This document shows, in pieces, positions 46,398 to 55,828 of a DNA stretch of 64,000 nucleotides (position 1 is the stretch's first letter; every line of letters begins with the position of its first letter). Under the pieces are notes generated by a model that saw only the letters and a list, made by a program, of their open reading frames with translations, had not been told where the DNA came from and did not search any database. The DNA comes from an uncultured Oscillospiraceae bacterium (lineage in GTDB: Bacteria > Bacillota > Clostridia > Oscillospirales > Oscillospiraceae): positions 1 to 64,000 of the forward strand of contig CANQBC010000004.1 in the NCBI GenBank assembly GCA_947589225.1. Reading direction: 5' to 3'. The position numbers and the translations under genes were made by a program.

Positions 46398-48167
46398 ATG
46401 CCCGAAAAACGCCGTCGGTATATGCTCCCCGCCATCGTCGCCGCCCTGGCGCTGACGGCGGTGTGCGGCTTTGCGGCCTTCACGGTTCCCAGCGCGGACG
46501 ACTATATGTACGCCTCCTTCCTGGACGGGGGCCTTCGCGGCCTCATGACGCGTATGGCCGAGCATTACCGGGACTTCAACGGCCGCGTCCTTGTCCACGC
46601 GGCGGCGGCCGTCATCCTTCACCTGGGCTTCTGGAGCTTCGGCGTCCTGTGTCCGCTGACCGTCGCCGCCATCCCGGTGCTCTCCGCCCTCTCCGAAGGG
46701 CGCGGACGGGGCTGTGCCGTGACAGTGACGGCGATTTTCGCCGCGGCGTTCCTCTCCCTCCCCCGTAAGGTCCTGGGTTGGGGCGTTTACTGGGTGGCGG
46801 CGTTCTGTAACTACGCCCTGCCCACGGCGATGCTCTGTCTGCTTTTATATCTCGGGCTGCGGGCCCGGAACGGCGCGCGCTGGGCGGCGGCGCTGACGCC
46901 CCTCCTGGCGCTCCTTTGCGGGGCGACCACCGAGCAGTCCGGCGCCCTGGCTGTGGCGCTGGCCCTCTATTTTGCCGTAAAATCGTTATTCACCCGCCGC
47001 GCCCGGTTGCCGTCTCTCATCAGCGTATTCACCGCGGCGGCGGGCCTTTACACCATCTTCCTCTCCCCGGCCACGTCCTCAAGGGCTAAAACCGAGACGG
47101 GGATCGCGTCCCTCTCCGACCTTTTGCGGGGACTGCCCGCGGGACTGGGGCGCGCCGCCCGGGAGTTCCACACCGACGGGTGGTTCGCGCCGCTGATGCT
47201 GGCCGCCCTCTTCCTGCTGACGGCCCTGTGTTTCAAAAGGCGCGGCGACAGGCTTCTCTGCGCCTGCGCCCTGGCGTCGGCGGCGCTTGCCCTGACGGGC
47301 GGACTTTCGTCCTCCTGGCTCCTTTGGACGGCCGTTCTCACGCTGGCGGCCCTCGCCGCCGCGGCGCTCATTGCCTCGAAACGGGAGACACCGGGGCTCC
47401 TTGTTCTTCTGGGGCTCGCGTCCATCGCGGTGATGATCCCTACCACCAGCATCGCCGGCCGGACGGTAATGCCCTTTTACCTCTTCATCCTCGCCGCCGT
47501 GTCCCTGCTGGCGGCCGGGGAGATCGAGGAGCGCCCCGCTCTCGCCTCCGCCGTCCCGGCGGCGCTTTTCTGCCTGGGGCTCCTCACAGCTCTCCCCATG
47601 GCCCGGGGATTCGCTCAAAACTACCGGGTGGAGAGGCTGAACGCGGAAAACGCGCGGGCAGCACGGGAGACCGGGATCCTGAATTTTTGCGTAGACTACG
47701 ACTACCGGTACACCTGGACGAAGATGAACGCCTCCTTCTCACAGGATTATCTGGCCCGCCAGGGCCTTCCGGCGGACACGGAGATAAACTGGTACGCCGA
47801 GGTACGCCCCCAGGTCTATGTTGACGGGCAAAGGCAGTATCCGGCGTATCTGCCCGGCGACGGCGGCGCGCTTCTCACCCTCCGGCTTTTGGAGGCCCTG
47901 GGCGGCGACATCCGGCCGGATCCCAATTACGACCACCTTCTTATTACGCTTCCGTGGAGCACGGTGCATATGGACATGGCGCTGGACGGTTCCACCTCCT
48001 TCACCGTCTCCGGCGGCGGGACTTACAACGCCCAGGCGCTGTCCATGGAAAACAGAACGTGGTTTTCACCGGAGGTGTACGAGCGGGTCTTTGGCCTTAC
48101 AATAGAATTTGACGCGCGGGCGCGGACCTATTACATAACCGCTCCGGAGAGTACGGGCAGCGGCTGA
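46398..48167 (+). CDS. Polytopic membrane protein, DUF6056-like, paralogue 1
   Basis: The 589-residue protein has about ten predicted membrane spans up to residue 400 and a C-terminal extracytoplasmic domain of about 185 residues. Motifs shared by the four tandem paralogues are SADDY (32-36, just after span 1), FNGR, FCNY, CGATTEQSG and later DYDYRYTW. An acidic pair after the first span is typical of GT-C glycosyltransferases that use lipid-linked sugars, so a sugar transferase is a reasonable guess. The end RTWFSPEVYERVFGL resembles part of a Cu-amine-oxidase-N-like domain. ATG 46398 has GGAGGT upstream; GTG 46389 is a weaker choice. Confidence 0.65.
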   Translation: MPEKRRRYMLPAIVAALALTAVCGFAAFTVPSADDYMYASFLDGGLRGLMTRMAEHYRDFNGRVLVHAAAAVILHLGFWSFGVLCPLTVAAIPVLSALSEGRGRGCAVTVTAIFAAAFLSLPRKVLGWGVYWVAAFCNYALPTAMLCLLLYLGLRARNGARWAAALTPLLALLCGATTEQSGALAVALALYFAVKSLFTRRARLPSLISVFTAAAGLYTIFLSPATSSRAKTETGIASLSDLLRGLPAGLGRAAREFHTDGWFAPLMLAALFLLTALCFKRRGDRLLCACALASAALALTGGLSSSWLLWTAVLTLAALAAAALIASKRETPGLLVLLGLASIAVMIPTTSIAGRTVMPFYLFILAAVSLLAAGEIEERPALASAVPAALFCLGLLTALPMARGFAQNYRVERLNAENARAARETGILNFCVDYDYRYTWTKMNASFSQDYLARQGLPADTEINWYAEVRPQVYVDGQRQYPAYLPGDGGALLTLRLLEALGGDIRPDPNYDHLLITLPWSTVHMDMALDGSTSFTVSGGGTYNAQALSMENRTWFSPEVYERVFGLTIEFDARARTYYITAPESTGSG

Positions 48168-48188
48168 GGCCGGAAGGGGGATCCCCGT

Positions 48189-49982
48189 TTGAAAAATAAA
48201 CATCGGCGTTTGGACGGGCAGACCGCCCTCGCCCTTTTTGTGACCGCGCTGTCGCTCACAGCCGTGGGGATTTTCGCGTATTTCACCGTGTGGAGCGCGG
48301 ACGATTACCTGTACGCCACCTTCCTTGACGACGGGCTTAAAAACTACGCGCGCCTTCTGGCGTATCATTACAAAAGCTTCAACGGCCGCGTCATCGTACA
48401 CATCGCGGCGCAGATCATCCTGAACTTCGGCCCCTGGCTCTTTGCGCTCGTCTGTGTCTCCCTCTGCGCGGCCATTCCGGCCCTTTCCGCGCTGGCCGAC
48501 GGTCAGGCGCGGAGCCGGACGCCCCTCTGCGTGGCCATATTCACCGCGGGCTTTCTCGCCATACCGGCGGGAGCGCTCAGCCAGGGCGTATACTGGATCT
48601 CGGCTTTTTGCAACTATATGCTCCCCACCGCCATGATGTGCCTTCTCCTCTTTACGGGGCTTTGCGCGCCGGAGGGGAGGTCGTGGCCGCGCCGTCTCTT
48701 TCCGATCCTGGCCGTCCTGTGCGGGGCGACCACCGAGCAGTCGGGGACCGTGGCCTTGCTGCTGACGGCGTATTTTGCCGTCAAGGCCGTTGTGAGGCGC
48801 CGGGGGCGCGTTTCAGCCCTGTCCGGCCTTGCCGGGGCGGCTTTCGGACTCTGGACGGTATTCCATTCACCCGCCACAAGCGCGCGGGCATCGGACGAGG
48901 CGTCTGTCAGGTCGCTCTCGGAGCTTGCCGGCCGCGTTTCAGACTGGCTCTACGTGTCCGCGAAGCAGCTCTCCATGGGTTGGCTCATCCCGCTGGCGCT
49001 GGCGGCGCTCTTCGTTCTCACCGGCCTCGAGGCCGAAAAGCGCCGGCACGGACTGAAATGGGCCTTTTGCGGGCCCGCCCTTTTGGCGCTGGGGGCTCTT
49101 TTTTGGGACTCCCAGTGGCTTTTCGCGGCGCTTCTTGTGCTGGCGGGGCTTGACGGGGCGGCGCTCATTGCGCTCAAGCGGGAGTGCCCCGGACTTCTTG
49201 TGTTCATGGGCCTCGCTTCCCTGACGGTACTCGTCACCACCACCAGCCTCGCCGGAAGGACGGCGCTGCCCATGTGCGTATATCTCCTGGCGGCGGTGTC
49301 GGTGACGCTGGCAGGCGCGGATGTGAAAAAACCGGCCATCGGCCGGTGCCTTCCGGCGGCGCTTATGTGCGCAAGCCTTATATCCGCCGTCCCAATGGCC
49401 AGGGGCTGGGCCTACAATTGGGAAACCGAGCGTATAAACCGGGAAAACGCGCAAATCGCCCGTGATACCGGTCACCTTGACTATTGCCTTGACTACGACT
49501 ACCGGTATACCTGGATCAAGATCGACGTGATGTTCGCCAACGAATACCTGCGTGTCCACGGCCTCGACCCGGAAGGGACGGAGATCAGCTTCTACACACG
49601 CTCCCGCCCCCGCACATATGCCGCCGGGCAGGAGCAGTACCCGGCCTACCGCACCACGGACGGTAAGGTGTATTTCCATCTGCGCGTCCTGGAGGCGTTC
49701 GGCGGGACGATCATCCCCCGGGAGGGCTTTTCGGGCTTTGACCATCTGACCGTCACCCTGCCCTGGATGAGCGCCGACATGGACACCGACTGGACCGACC
49801 GCGTCGCCTTCTCGGCGACCGATGGGAGAACGTGCGCCGCCCGGCGGATCACAGCGGAAAACAGGACGTGGCTGCCGGCGGAGGTGTATACCGGCTTTTT
49901 CGGGCTTGAGATCGACTATGACGAGGCGGGCGACGCCTATTTCATATCCGTTCCGGAGGTGGAGCAGAGAGATGGGAACTGA
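48189..49982 (+). CDS. Polytopic membrane protein, DUF6056-like, paralogue 2
   Basis: The 597-residue product has the same plan as its neighbours: span 1, SADDYLYATFLDDGL, SFNGRVIVHIAAQ, ISAFCNYMLPTAMM, CGATTEQSGTVA, spans to about 410, then a soluble domain with DYDYRYTWIK and RTWLPAEVYTGFFGLEIDYDE. It starts at TTG 48189, eight bases after GGAAGGGGG. It is 21 bases after paralogue 1 and its end overlaps paralogue 3 by 11 bases. Function is unknown beyond the GT-C-like pattern. Confidence 0.65.
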   Translation: MKNKHRRLDGQTALALFVTALSLTAVGIFAYFTVWSADDYLYATFLDDGLKNYARLLAYHYKSFNGRVIVHIAAQIILNFGPWLFALVCVSLCAAIPALSALADGQARSRTPLCVAIFTAGFLAIPAGALSQGVYWISAFCNYMLPTAMMCLLLFTGLCAPEGRSWPRRLFPILAVLCGATTEQSGTVALLLTAYFAVKAVVRRRGRVSALSGLAGAAFGLWTVFHSPATSARASDEASVRSLSELAGRVSDWLYVSAKQLSMGWLIPLALAALFVLTGLEAEKRRHGLKWAFCGPALLALGALFWDSQWLFAALLVLAGLDGAALIALKRECPGLLVFMGLASLTVLVTTTSLAGRTALPMCVYLLAAVSVTLAGADVKKPAIGRCLPAALMCASLISAVPMARGWAYNWETERINRENAQIARDTGHLDYCLDYDYRYTWIKIDVMFANEYLRVHGLDPEGTEISFYTRSRPRTYAAGQEQYPAYRTTDGKVYFHLRVLEAFGGTIIPREGFSGFDHLTVTLPWMSADMDTDWTDRVAFSATDGRTCAARRITAENRTWLPAEVYTGFFGLEIDYDEAGDAYFISVPEVEQRDGN

Positions 49983-51780
49983 GAAGAAAGCGGGAGAAAG
50001 GGCGGGCCGCGTCCTCGTCTGGTGTGCTCTCGGGTTCTGCCTTGCCGCGGCGGCGTATCTGGCGTACACCACGCTTCCGTGCGCCGACGACTTCTGGTAC
50101 AGGAACTTCTTTAATTACGGCTTTAAAAAATATCTGTCGACCATGAAGCTCCACTACGAGACCTTCAACGGACGCGTGCTGGTTCATGTGGCGGCCCAGG
50201 CGATCCTGAAGGCGGGAAACGCGGCTTATGTCCTGACGGTGCTGGCGTTTATCCTCGCGGCGCCCTCCATGGCGCTCCTGTCCCGAGGCGGGGAGAAGCG
50301 GGACTTGCCCGTGGCGGCGGCCCTCTTCGCCGGCGGCTTTCTGCTCATTCCCAAGGACTTCATGGTAATGGCGGTGCTGTGGATCTCCTCCTTTTGCAAT
50401 CACGTCCTCCCCGTTGCGCTGATCTGCGGCCATGTGTGGTTGTTTACCTCCGCCCTGCGGAGGGAAAGGAACGGAGCCCTTGTCTGGCTCGGCTGTCTGA
50501 CCCTGGCCTTCGCCTGCGGCGCCACCACCGAGCAGACGGGGCTCGCCGCGGTGCTCCTGACGGGGTATTTCTTTGTGAAAAGCCTGTTCCTCCGCCGGGG
50601 CAGGTGGATGACCTTCCTGTCCACGCTCCTGTCGGCGGCGGGCATCGCGTCGGTGTTTCTCTCTCCGGCCACCATGACCAGGATGCGCCTTGGCACAAAG
50701 CTGGGCGGGCCGGTCGCGATCATCCGGGGGATGTACGCAAACCTCGGCCCCGCCGCCGCGGAGCTGACAAATTCGCCGCTGCTCCCCATACTTTTCGCCG
50801 CCCTTTACATGCTGGCGGCGGCAAAGCTTTCCGAGAGGCTTCGCGGGCGCTGGCCGCTGTACGCCGGCGGCGTCCTCTCCCTGCTGGCGCTGAGTACGCC
50901 GTTCCTGTCCGGAGGCGCCCTCACCGCGCTCTTTACGCTCCTGTGCTTTGCGGCGGCGGCTTCGGGCGTCGCGCTGATGGTGGCGGGGGAGGAGACGCCC
51001 GGACTGCTCGTGCTTTTCGGAATGGGAATGCTGGCCATTATCCTGACCACGGATATGGCCCAGAACAGGACGCTCCTGCCCACCTGCCTCTACGTTCTGG
51101 CCGCCGTGTCCTCCATGGCGCCCGAGAGGCTCCGCCGGCTTTCCCCTTTATGCTCCGGGCTCGTCTCCGCGGCCCTGGCTCTGACGGCGCTGGCGATGCT
51201 CGTCCCCACGCTGCGCGGCGTGACCTACAACTACGGCGTGGAGCTTGAGAACCGGGAAAACGAAAGGCGCGCCCACGAGACGGGGCGGCTCAACTACCGG
51301 ATCGATTACGATTTCGATTACACCTACATCAAGATGAGCGCCAGCTTTGAGCCGGCGTATCTGGAGGGCATCGGGCTCGACGCCGATACCGAGATACACT
51401 ACTACGGGGTGGAGTGGCCGAACCTCTTCGTGGACGGGGAGCTTCTCTTCCCGGTCTACCCCGGCCCGGACGGGCTTCCCATGTTCCACATCCGCCTCAT
51501 AGAGGAATTTGGCGGCCGTGTTGATCCGATAAATGGGGATTACGGCCATCTGGAGCTGACGATGCCGGGGATCCGCTGTGTTATGACCACGGAGTCGGAG
51601 AACCGATCTACCTTTACGTGGACCGGCGCGGACGGGACGGAGCACACCGCAAGCTATGCGAGGGTGTTTGCCGAGTCCAGGACATGGTTCCCGATGGAGC
51701 TGTTCACCGAGGTTTTCGGGCTGTCCTTCAGCTTTGACGAGGCGAACAACGCCTGGACTGCCGCCGGCCCGGCGGAGTGA
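49972..51780 (+). CDS. Polytopic membrane protein, DUF6056-like, paralogue 3
   Basis: The 602-residue product shows CADDFWYRNFFNYGFKK after span 1, FNGRVLVHVAAQAIL, SSFCNHVLPVALI, CGATTEQTGLAAVLLTGYFFVKSLF and a terminal soluble domain ending RTWFPMELFTEVFGLSFSFDE. ATG 49972 lies inside the end of paralogue 2 (11-base overlap) and has GGAGGTGG upstream, which implies coupled translation. It is closer in length and motif details to paralogue 4 than to 1 or 2. Confidence 0.65.
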   Translation: MGTEKKAGERAGRVLVWCALGFCLAAAAYLAYTTLPCADDFWYRNFFNYGFKKYLSTMKLHYETFNGRVLVHVAAQAILKAGNAAYVLTVLAFILAAPSMALLSRGGEKRDLPVAAALFAGGFLLIPKDFMVMAVLWISSFCNHVLPVALICGHVWLFTSALRRERNGALVWLGCLTLAFACGATTEQTGLAAVLLTGYFFVKSLFLRRGRWMTFLSTLLSAAGIASVFLSPATMTRMRLGTKLGGPVAIIRGMYANLGPAAAELTNSPLLPILFAALYMLAAAKLSERLRGRWPLYAGGVLSLLALSTPFLSGGALTALFTLLCFAAAASGVALMVAGEETPGLLVLFGMGMLAIILTTDMAQNRTLLPTCLYVLAAVSSMAPERLRRLSPLCSGLVSAALALTALAMLVPTLRGVTYNYGVELENRENERRAHETGRLNYRIDYDFDYTYIKMSASFEPAYLEGIGLDADTEIHYYGVEWPNLFVDGELLFPVYPGPDGLPMFHIRLIEEFGGRVDPINGDYGHLELTMPGIRCVMTTESENRSTFTWTGADGTEHTASYARVFAESRTWFPMELFTEVFGLSFSFDEANNAWTAAGPAE

Positions 51781-51788
51781 GAGAGAAC

Positions 51789-51807
51789 GGCGCCGCGAAG
51801 CGGCGCC
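51789..51807 (+). other. Intergenic hairpin between paralogues 3 and 4
   Basis: GGCGCCGC/GCGGCGCC around GAA fills the only gap in the second half of the operon. It has no T-tract, so it may tune mRNA stability or expression of paralogue 4. Confidence 0.5.
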
Positions 51808-51823
51808 AAGGGGAAATGGGACA

Positions 51824-53644
51824 ATGGAGACTAAAGAGAAAAAACGTATCGATATTGGCGGCGTCCTCACATGGGCCGCGCTGACGGCGGGACTTGTCTG
51901 CTGCGGGTATCTGGCCGCGACCACGGCAAGGAGCGCCGACGATTACTGGTACAGGCTCTTTTTGCGCTATGATCTTCGCAAATTCGTGGACACCGTCCTG
52001 GAGCATTATAGGACCTTCAACGGGAGGACGCTTGTCCATCTGGCGGCGGCCGTCATACTGAGGATCGGCAACGGGGCCTTCGCGGCCGTGATGCTGGCGT
52101 CGGTAACGGCCATCCCGGCGCTGACGTTCCGGGCACGCGGCGGCGGCAGGAGGGATCTGCCCCTGGCGGCCGCCCTCTTTACCGCGGGGTTTCTGGCGAT
52201 GCCGGTAAACTTTATGGTCATGGGTGTCCTGTGGATCTCCGCCTTTTGCAACTACGTTCTCCCCACGGCCATGATATGCCTTGAGATCCGGCTTTTCGAG
52301 CGCGTATCGGCGGCGGAGAATACCGGCGCGTGGACACGCGCCCTCTGTGTCGCCTGGGCCTTCGCCTGCGGCGCCACCACGGAGCAGTCGGGCCTCGCGG
52401 CCACTGTTTTAATGGGCTGGTTTTTCGTAAAAAGCTTACATATCCGCAAAAACCGCGGATTTACCGCCCTCTCGCTTTTGGCCTCCTCGGCGGGAGTGCT
52501 TTCCGTATTCTGTTCTCCGGCTACGCTGGACAGATTCCGCAAGGGGGCGAAGCTCGGGAACATCCTCGACACCATCGGCGGCATGTACAACGACCTTGGC
52601 CCCGCCGCCGCGGAGTTTACGGCGTCGGTGCTTGTGCCGGCGCTTTTCGCGGCGGTATTCCTGCTCACGGCGCTGAGGCTCAAAAGGCGGCTCCACAAGA
52701 GCTGGCCCCTGTATGTGGGCGCGGCCTTGGCGGCGGTGTCGCTGTGTACGTTCCTCATGGGAGGGGAGCTGCTGAGAGCCTCCTTCACATCCATGTGCTT
52801 CCTCGCGGCGGCGGTGGGAATCGCCCTCATCGCCCTGAAGGACGAGACGCCGGGGATCCTCACCCTTCTGGGCATGGGGACGCTGGCCATCATCCTTCTG
52901 ACCAACGAGGCCCACGACAGGACGCTGGTTCCCACCGTCCTCTACCTTCTGGCGGCGGTGTCCGTCATGGCGCCGGAGGAGCTTCGCCGTCTGCCCGGCG
53001 CCCTGCCCGGCGCGATACCCGCAACGCTCGTCCTGGCCTCGGCGATCGCTTTGATCCCCATGTTCAGGGGCGTGACCGCCAACTACGCCGTGGAGCGGCA
53101 GAACAACGCCGTGGCTGCCGCCGCCCGGGAGACCGGCGTCATGAGGTACTGCGTGGACTACGACTACCGGTACACGTACTCCAAAATAAACACCACATTT
53201 GACGAGAGATATCTGGAATACTGGGGCCTGGACGCTTCCACGCCCATTGAGTTTTACACAAACGGGGCCGTGAGGAAGAATCTCTTCGCCCACGGACGGT
53301 ATCTCTATCCCACCCTGTGCAACGGAAACGGGGACACGCTCATTCATATTCGCATCATCGAGGACTTCGGCGGCAGTGTGGAGAATGTGGGCAAGACCTT
53401 CACCGAGCTTATGCTGACCCTTGGCGACACGGTGTGCCATATGACCACGGACGGCGATGGGATGTCCACCTTCACCTGGACGGACGGAAACGGCGCCGTC
53501 CGGACGCGGGTCTACCCCCGCGTGGCCGACGAGTCGCGGACCTGGTTCCCCATGGAGCTTTACGAGGATGCCTTCGGCCTCACGTTCACCTACGATGGCA
53601 AGCTCCCGGGCTGGATCGTCGCCTGGCCGGGAGAGCGGGAATAA
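51824..53644 (+). CDS. Polytopic membrane protein, DUF6056-like, paralogue 4
   Basis: The 606-residue product has SADDYWYRLFLRYDLRKF after span 1, TFNGRTLVHLAAA, SAFCNYVLPTAMI, CGATTEQSGLAATVLMGWFFVKSL, several further spans, and a soluble domain with DYDYRYTYSKINTTFDERYLEYWG and RTWFPMELYEDAFGLTFTYDG. ATG 51824 is chosen because it gives the same N-terminal architecture as the paralogues. It is the last gene of the cluster and is convergent with the YolD-polymerase operon. Confidence 0.65.
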   Translation: METKEKKRIDIGGVLTWAALTAGLVCCGYLAATTARSADDYWYRLFLRYDLRKFVDTVLEHYRTFNGRTLVHLAAAVILRIGNGAFAAVMLASVTAIPALTFRARGGGRRDLPLAAALFTAGFLAMPVNFMVMGVLWISAFCNYVLPTAMICLEIRLFERVSAAENTGAWTRALCVAWAFACGATTEQSGLAATVLMGWFFVKSLHIRKNRGFTALSLLASSAGVLSVFCSPATLDRFRKGAKLGNILDTIGGMYNDLGPAAAEFTASVLVPALFAAVFLLTALRLKRRLHKSWPLYVGAALAAVSLCTFLMGGELLRASFTSMCFLAAAVGIALIALKDETPGILTLLGMGTLAIILLTNEAHDRTLVPTVLYLLAAVSVMAPEELRRLPGALPGAIPATLVLASAIALIPMFRGVTANYAVERQNNAVAAAARETGVMRYCVDYDYRYTYSKINTTFDERYLEYWGLDASTPIEFYTNGAVRKNLFAHGRYLYPTLCNGNGDTLIHIRIIEDFGGSVENVGKTFTELMLTLGDTVCHMTTDGDGMSTFTWTDGNGAVRTRVYPRVADESRTWFPMELYEDAFGLTFTYDGKLPGWIVAWPGERE

Positions 53645-53756
53645 CCTCCGGAAGGGCAGACGCGGAAACCTGACGGCGGCTGCCCGCCGTGACCGACGCC
53701 GGTACCGCCCCGGTATGCGGCCGGCGTTCGCATCTCGCCCTTTGGCCCTTCCCGGC

Positions 53757-54146
53757 TCACCTTCCCCCCAGATCCACGATGTCCCGTGTCTCAATTTTGG
53801 CGTTTGTCAGCAGAAGGACGCCGGAGGCGGGGTGGCTGGCGATGTACTCCCCCGTGGTGACGCGGTAGCGGCCCAGATCGGCGCCGTTCTCGGTTTTCAG
53901 GCTCTCAAACCATGTCACCGTCACCGGGTCGCCCCGCCGGAAGGAGCGCAGGCGCCGGTCGAGCTGTTCGGCCCTGTCCGGGGCGATCTCCGGGCGGGGT
54001 GCGTACCTCAGCTCCCGGGCCGCCAGGGAGTCGTCGAGGCCCCGGAGCGCGGAGAAGGGCGCGAAGATTTTGGCCCGGTCGGCCCGCGCCATTTTGGGGT
54101 AGCCGCTGCTGCGGCGGGCGTTGATGATGTCCTGATAGATGTTCAT
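53757..54146 (-). CDS. YolD-like protein
   Basis: The 129-residue protein has the YolD-like core of Clostridia, RSSGYPKMARADRAKIFAPFSALRGLDDSL (residues 12-41), then a basic region and a beta-strand pattern VTVTWFESL...GRYRVTTGEYI. YolD-like proteins are encoded with Y-family polymerases and are proposed to be UmuD-like or accessory partners. The ATG overlaps the polymerase stop codon by 4 bases (ATGA), showing a tight operon. Confidence 0.8.
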   Translation of the reverse strand: MNIYQDIINARRSSGYPKMARADRAKIFAPFSALRGLDDSLAARELRYAPRPEIAPDRAEQLDRRLRSFRRGDPVTVTWFESLKTENGADLGRYRVTTGEYIASHPASGVLLLTNAKIETRDIVDLGGR

Positions 54147-55498
54147 TTTCTGTGTCCTCCTATCTGGCCGTGCCGCTCCCTGGCGGTGGCCCCCTCCAAA
54201 AAATCGTGGCCCTTTAAAAGGGCGTTTTTGCCGTATTTTCTGTGTATGTCCAGCACGGCCTTCTGAAGCGCGCTCTCCCGCGCCTCGCGCTCATGGCCGC
54301 TGAACATGTCAAGCTGTTCCGTCCGCTCCTCCGCGCCGGAGAGGCGGATAGCGGTGAGGTTGATCCGACGCACCGTGAGCTCCCGGTTGACGATCCGGTC
54401 GTAGAGCTCCAGAGCCGCCCCCACCACCCGTGACAGGGCGTCCGTGGGACTGCCCAGGGGCTGGGTTCCGTGGGCGGAGACGGGGACTTTTCTCCCATAG
54501 CGGTCGGATCTGACGGCGCCGCCCCAGGCGGCGTTTTCCCGGTCGTAGCCGACGTGGAGCACCATGGCCCCGGCGATGAGGCCCCTGTCCGTCAGATCCA
54601 GCGCCAGCTCCTCGGCCATCTCCCGGACGATGATCCGGGCTTCGCCAAATGTGTAGGGCCGGGACAGCACCTGCCCGGTGCTTCGGGAGGTGTCTGACGG
54701 GCGGTAGGACTTGATGTCCTCCATGGTGCAGCTCTCCTCCCCCCAGGCGTGGTCTATGAGGATCTCCGCGTCCACGCCGAAGGTTCGGAAAAGCGCGCCC
54801 TCGTCCCGAAGGCTCAGCCGCGCCAGATCCCCCATGGTAAACACGCCCAGCCTCGCCAGCCGCGCCGCCGTGCCCCCCGCCACCATCCAGAAATCGGTGA
54901 TGGGCCGGTGATCCCAGAGGAGCCGGCGGTAGCTCAGCTCGTCAAGCTCCGCTATCCGCACCCCCTCCCGATCGGGCTTCGCCCTCTTGGCCACGATGTC
55001 CATGGCGATCTTGGCAAGATACAGGTTCGTGCCCAGACCCGCCGTGGCGGTGATGCCCGTGCGGGCCAGTACGTCCCGGATCATGGCCATGGCAAGCTCC
55101 CGGGCCGTCACTTTCAGGGGCTTTACGTATTTGGCCGCGTCGATGAACACCTCGTCAATGGAGTAGATGTGTATGTCCTCCGGGGAGACGTATTTGAGGT
55201 AGGTGGCGTAGATTTTGGCGGATGTCTCCACGTAGAGGCCCATCCGCGGCCGGGCGATAATGAAATCCACGTCCTCCCCGGTGCGGGCCTTCACCTCCCG
55301 GAGCTTTTCATAGACCTCAAAAAGCCGGGGCCTTCCCGGCACGCCCAGAGCCTTGAGGGCCGGGGACACGGCCAGGCAGATGGTCTTGTCCGTTCGCGTT
55401 TCGTCCGCCACTACGAGCTTCGCCGCCAGCGGGTCGAGCCCCCTGTCCACGCACTCCACCGAGGCGTAAAAGGATTTGAGATCGATGCAGATAAACAT
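54143..55498 (-). CDS. Y-family DNA polymerase (UvrX/UmuC-like)
   Basis: The 451-residue enzyme has the palm motifs ICIDLKSFYASVE (Asp6) and YSIDEVFID (Asp105, Glu106), a thumb and a little-finger domain, and a probable sliding-clamp motif QLDMF at residues 395-399. It is a translesion polymerase of the UvrX/UmuC type that commonly pairs with YolD-like proteins. ATG 55498 begins MFICID and has GAGGCGG nearby; a longer frame to 55612 lacks a good site. Its promoter faces that of an Xre/ImmA-type gene pair. Confidence 0.88.
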   Translation of the reverse strand: MFICIDLKSFYASVECVDRGLDPLAAKLVVADETRTDKTICLAVSPALKALGVPGRPRLFEVYEKLREVKARTGEDVDFIIARPRMGLYVETSAKIYATYLKYVSPEDIHIYSIDEVFIDAAKYVKPLKVTARELAMAMIRDVLARTGITATAGLGTNLYLAKIAMDIVAKRAKPDREGVRIAELDELSYRRLLWDHRPITDFWMVAGGTAARLARLGVFTMGDLARLSLRDEGALFRTFGVDAEILIDHAWGEESCTMEDIKSYRPSDTSRSTGQVLSRPYTFGEARIIVREMAEELALDLTDRGLIAGAMVLHVGYDRENAAWGGAVRSDRYGRKVPVSAHGTQPLGSPTDALSRVVGAALELYDRIVNRELTVRRINLTAIRLSGAEERTEQLDMFSGHEREARESALQKAVLDIHRKYGKNALLKGHDFLEGATARERHGQIGGHRK

Positions 55499-55690
55499 AT
55501 ACGCCGCCTCTTTGGCCCCCGGCGGGGGCCGCCCCGGCTTTTCGCCGCGGCTGCGGGGGACGAACGCGCCGCCCCCCGCCTTCCTTATCATTCTACGATA
55601 CAGGGTGTCCAAAAAACGGACACCTTGGCGCCGGCGCTCACGCCCTGGCGCGCGGACTTCGGTGTGAATACCGGCTCCAAAAGATCCCTC

Positions 55691-55812
55691 TTGACAAAAT
55701 GGGAAGTATGATGTATACTATGGCAAACAAACTTCTCACCTATGGCCATATTATAGGCGATTATACTTCCCTTGTCAAGGGGCCAATTGAAATTAGTGAG
55801 AAGTAAAACTTC
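55691..55812. promoter_or_regulatory. Divergent promoters with repeated GAAGT operator half-sites
   Basis: Plus promoter: TTGACA (55691-55696), TATACT (55714-55719), 17-bp spacer, toward the Xre gene. Minus promoter: TTGACA (55773-55778), TATAAT (55750-55755), 17-bp spacer, toward the polymerase. Each spacer contains GGGAAGTAT(G/A)AT (55701-55712 and, inverted, 55760-55771). Further half-sites are ACTTC at 55731-55735 and a dyad GAAGT-AAA-ACTTC at 55800-55812. This 330-base gap contains no gene. Confidence 0.7.
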
Positions 55813-55828
55813 CCAGGGGGGCGCGGGA

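Noticed and set aside
55691-55812. LexA (DinR) box controlling the polymerase operon
   Set aside because: No GAAC-N4-GTTC site is present in the promoter region.
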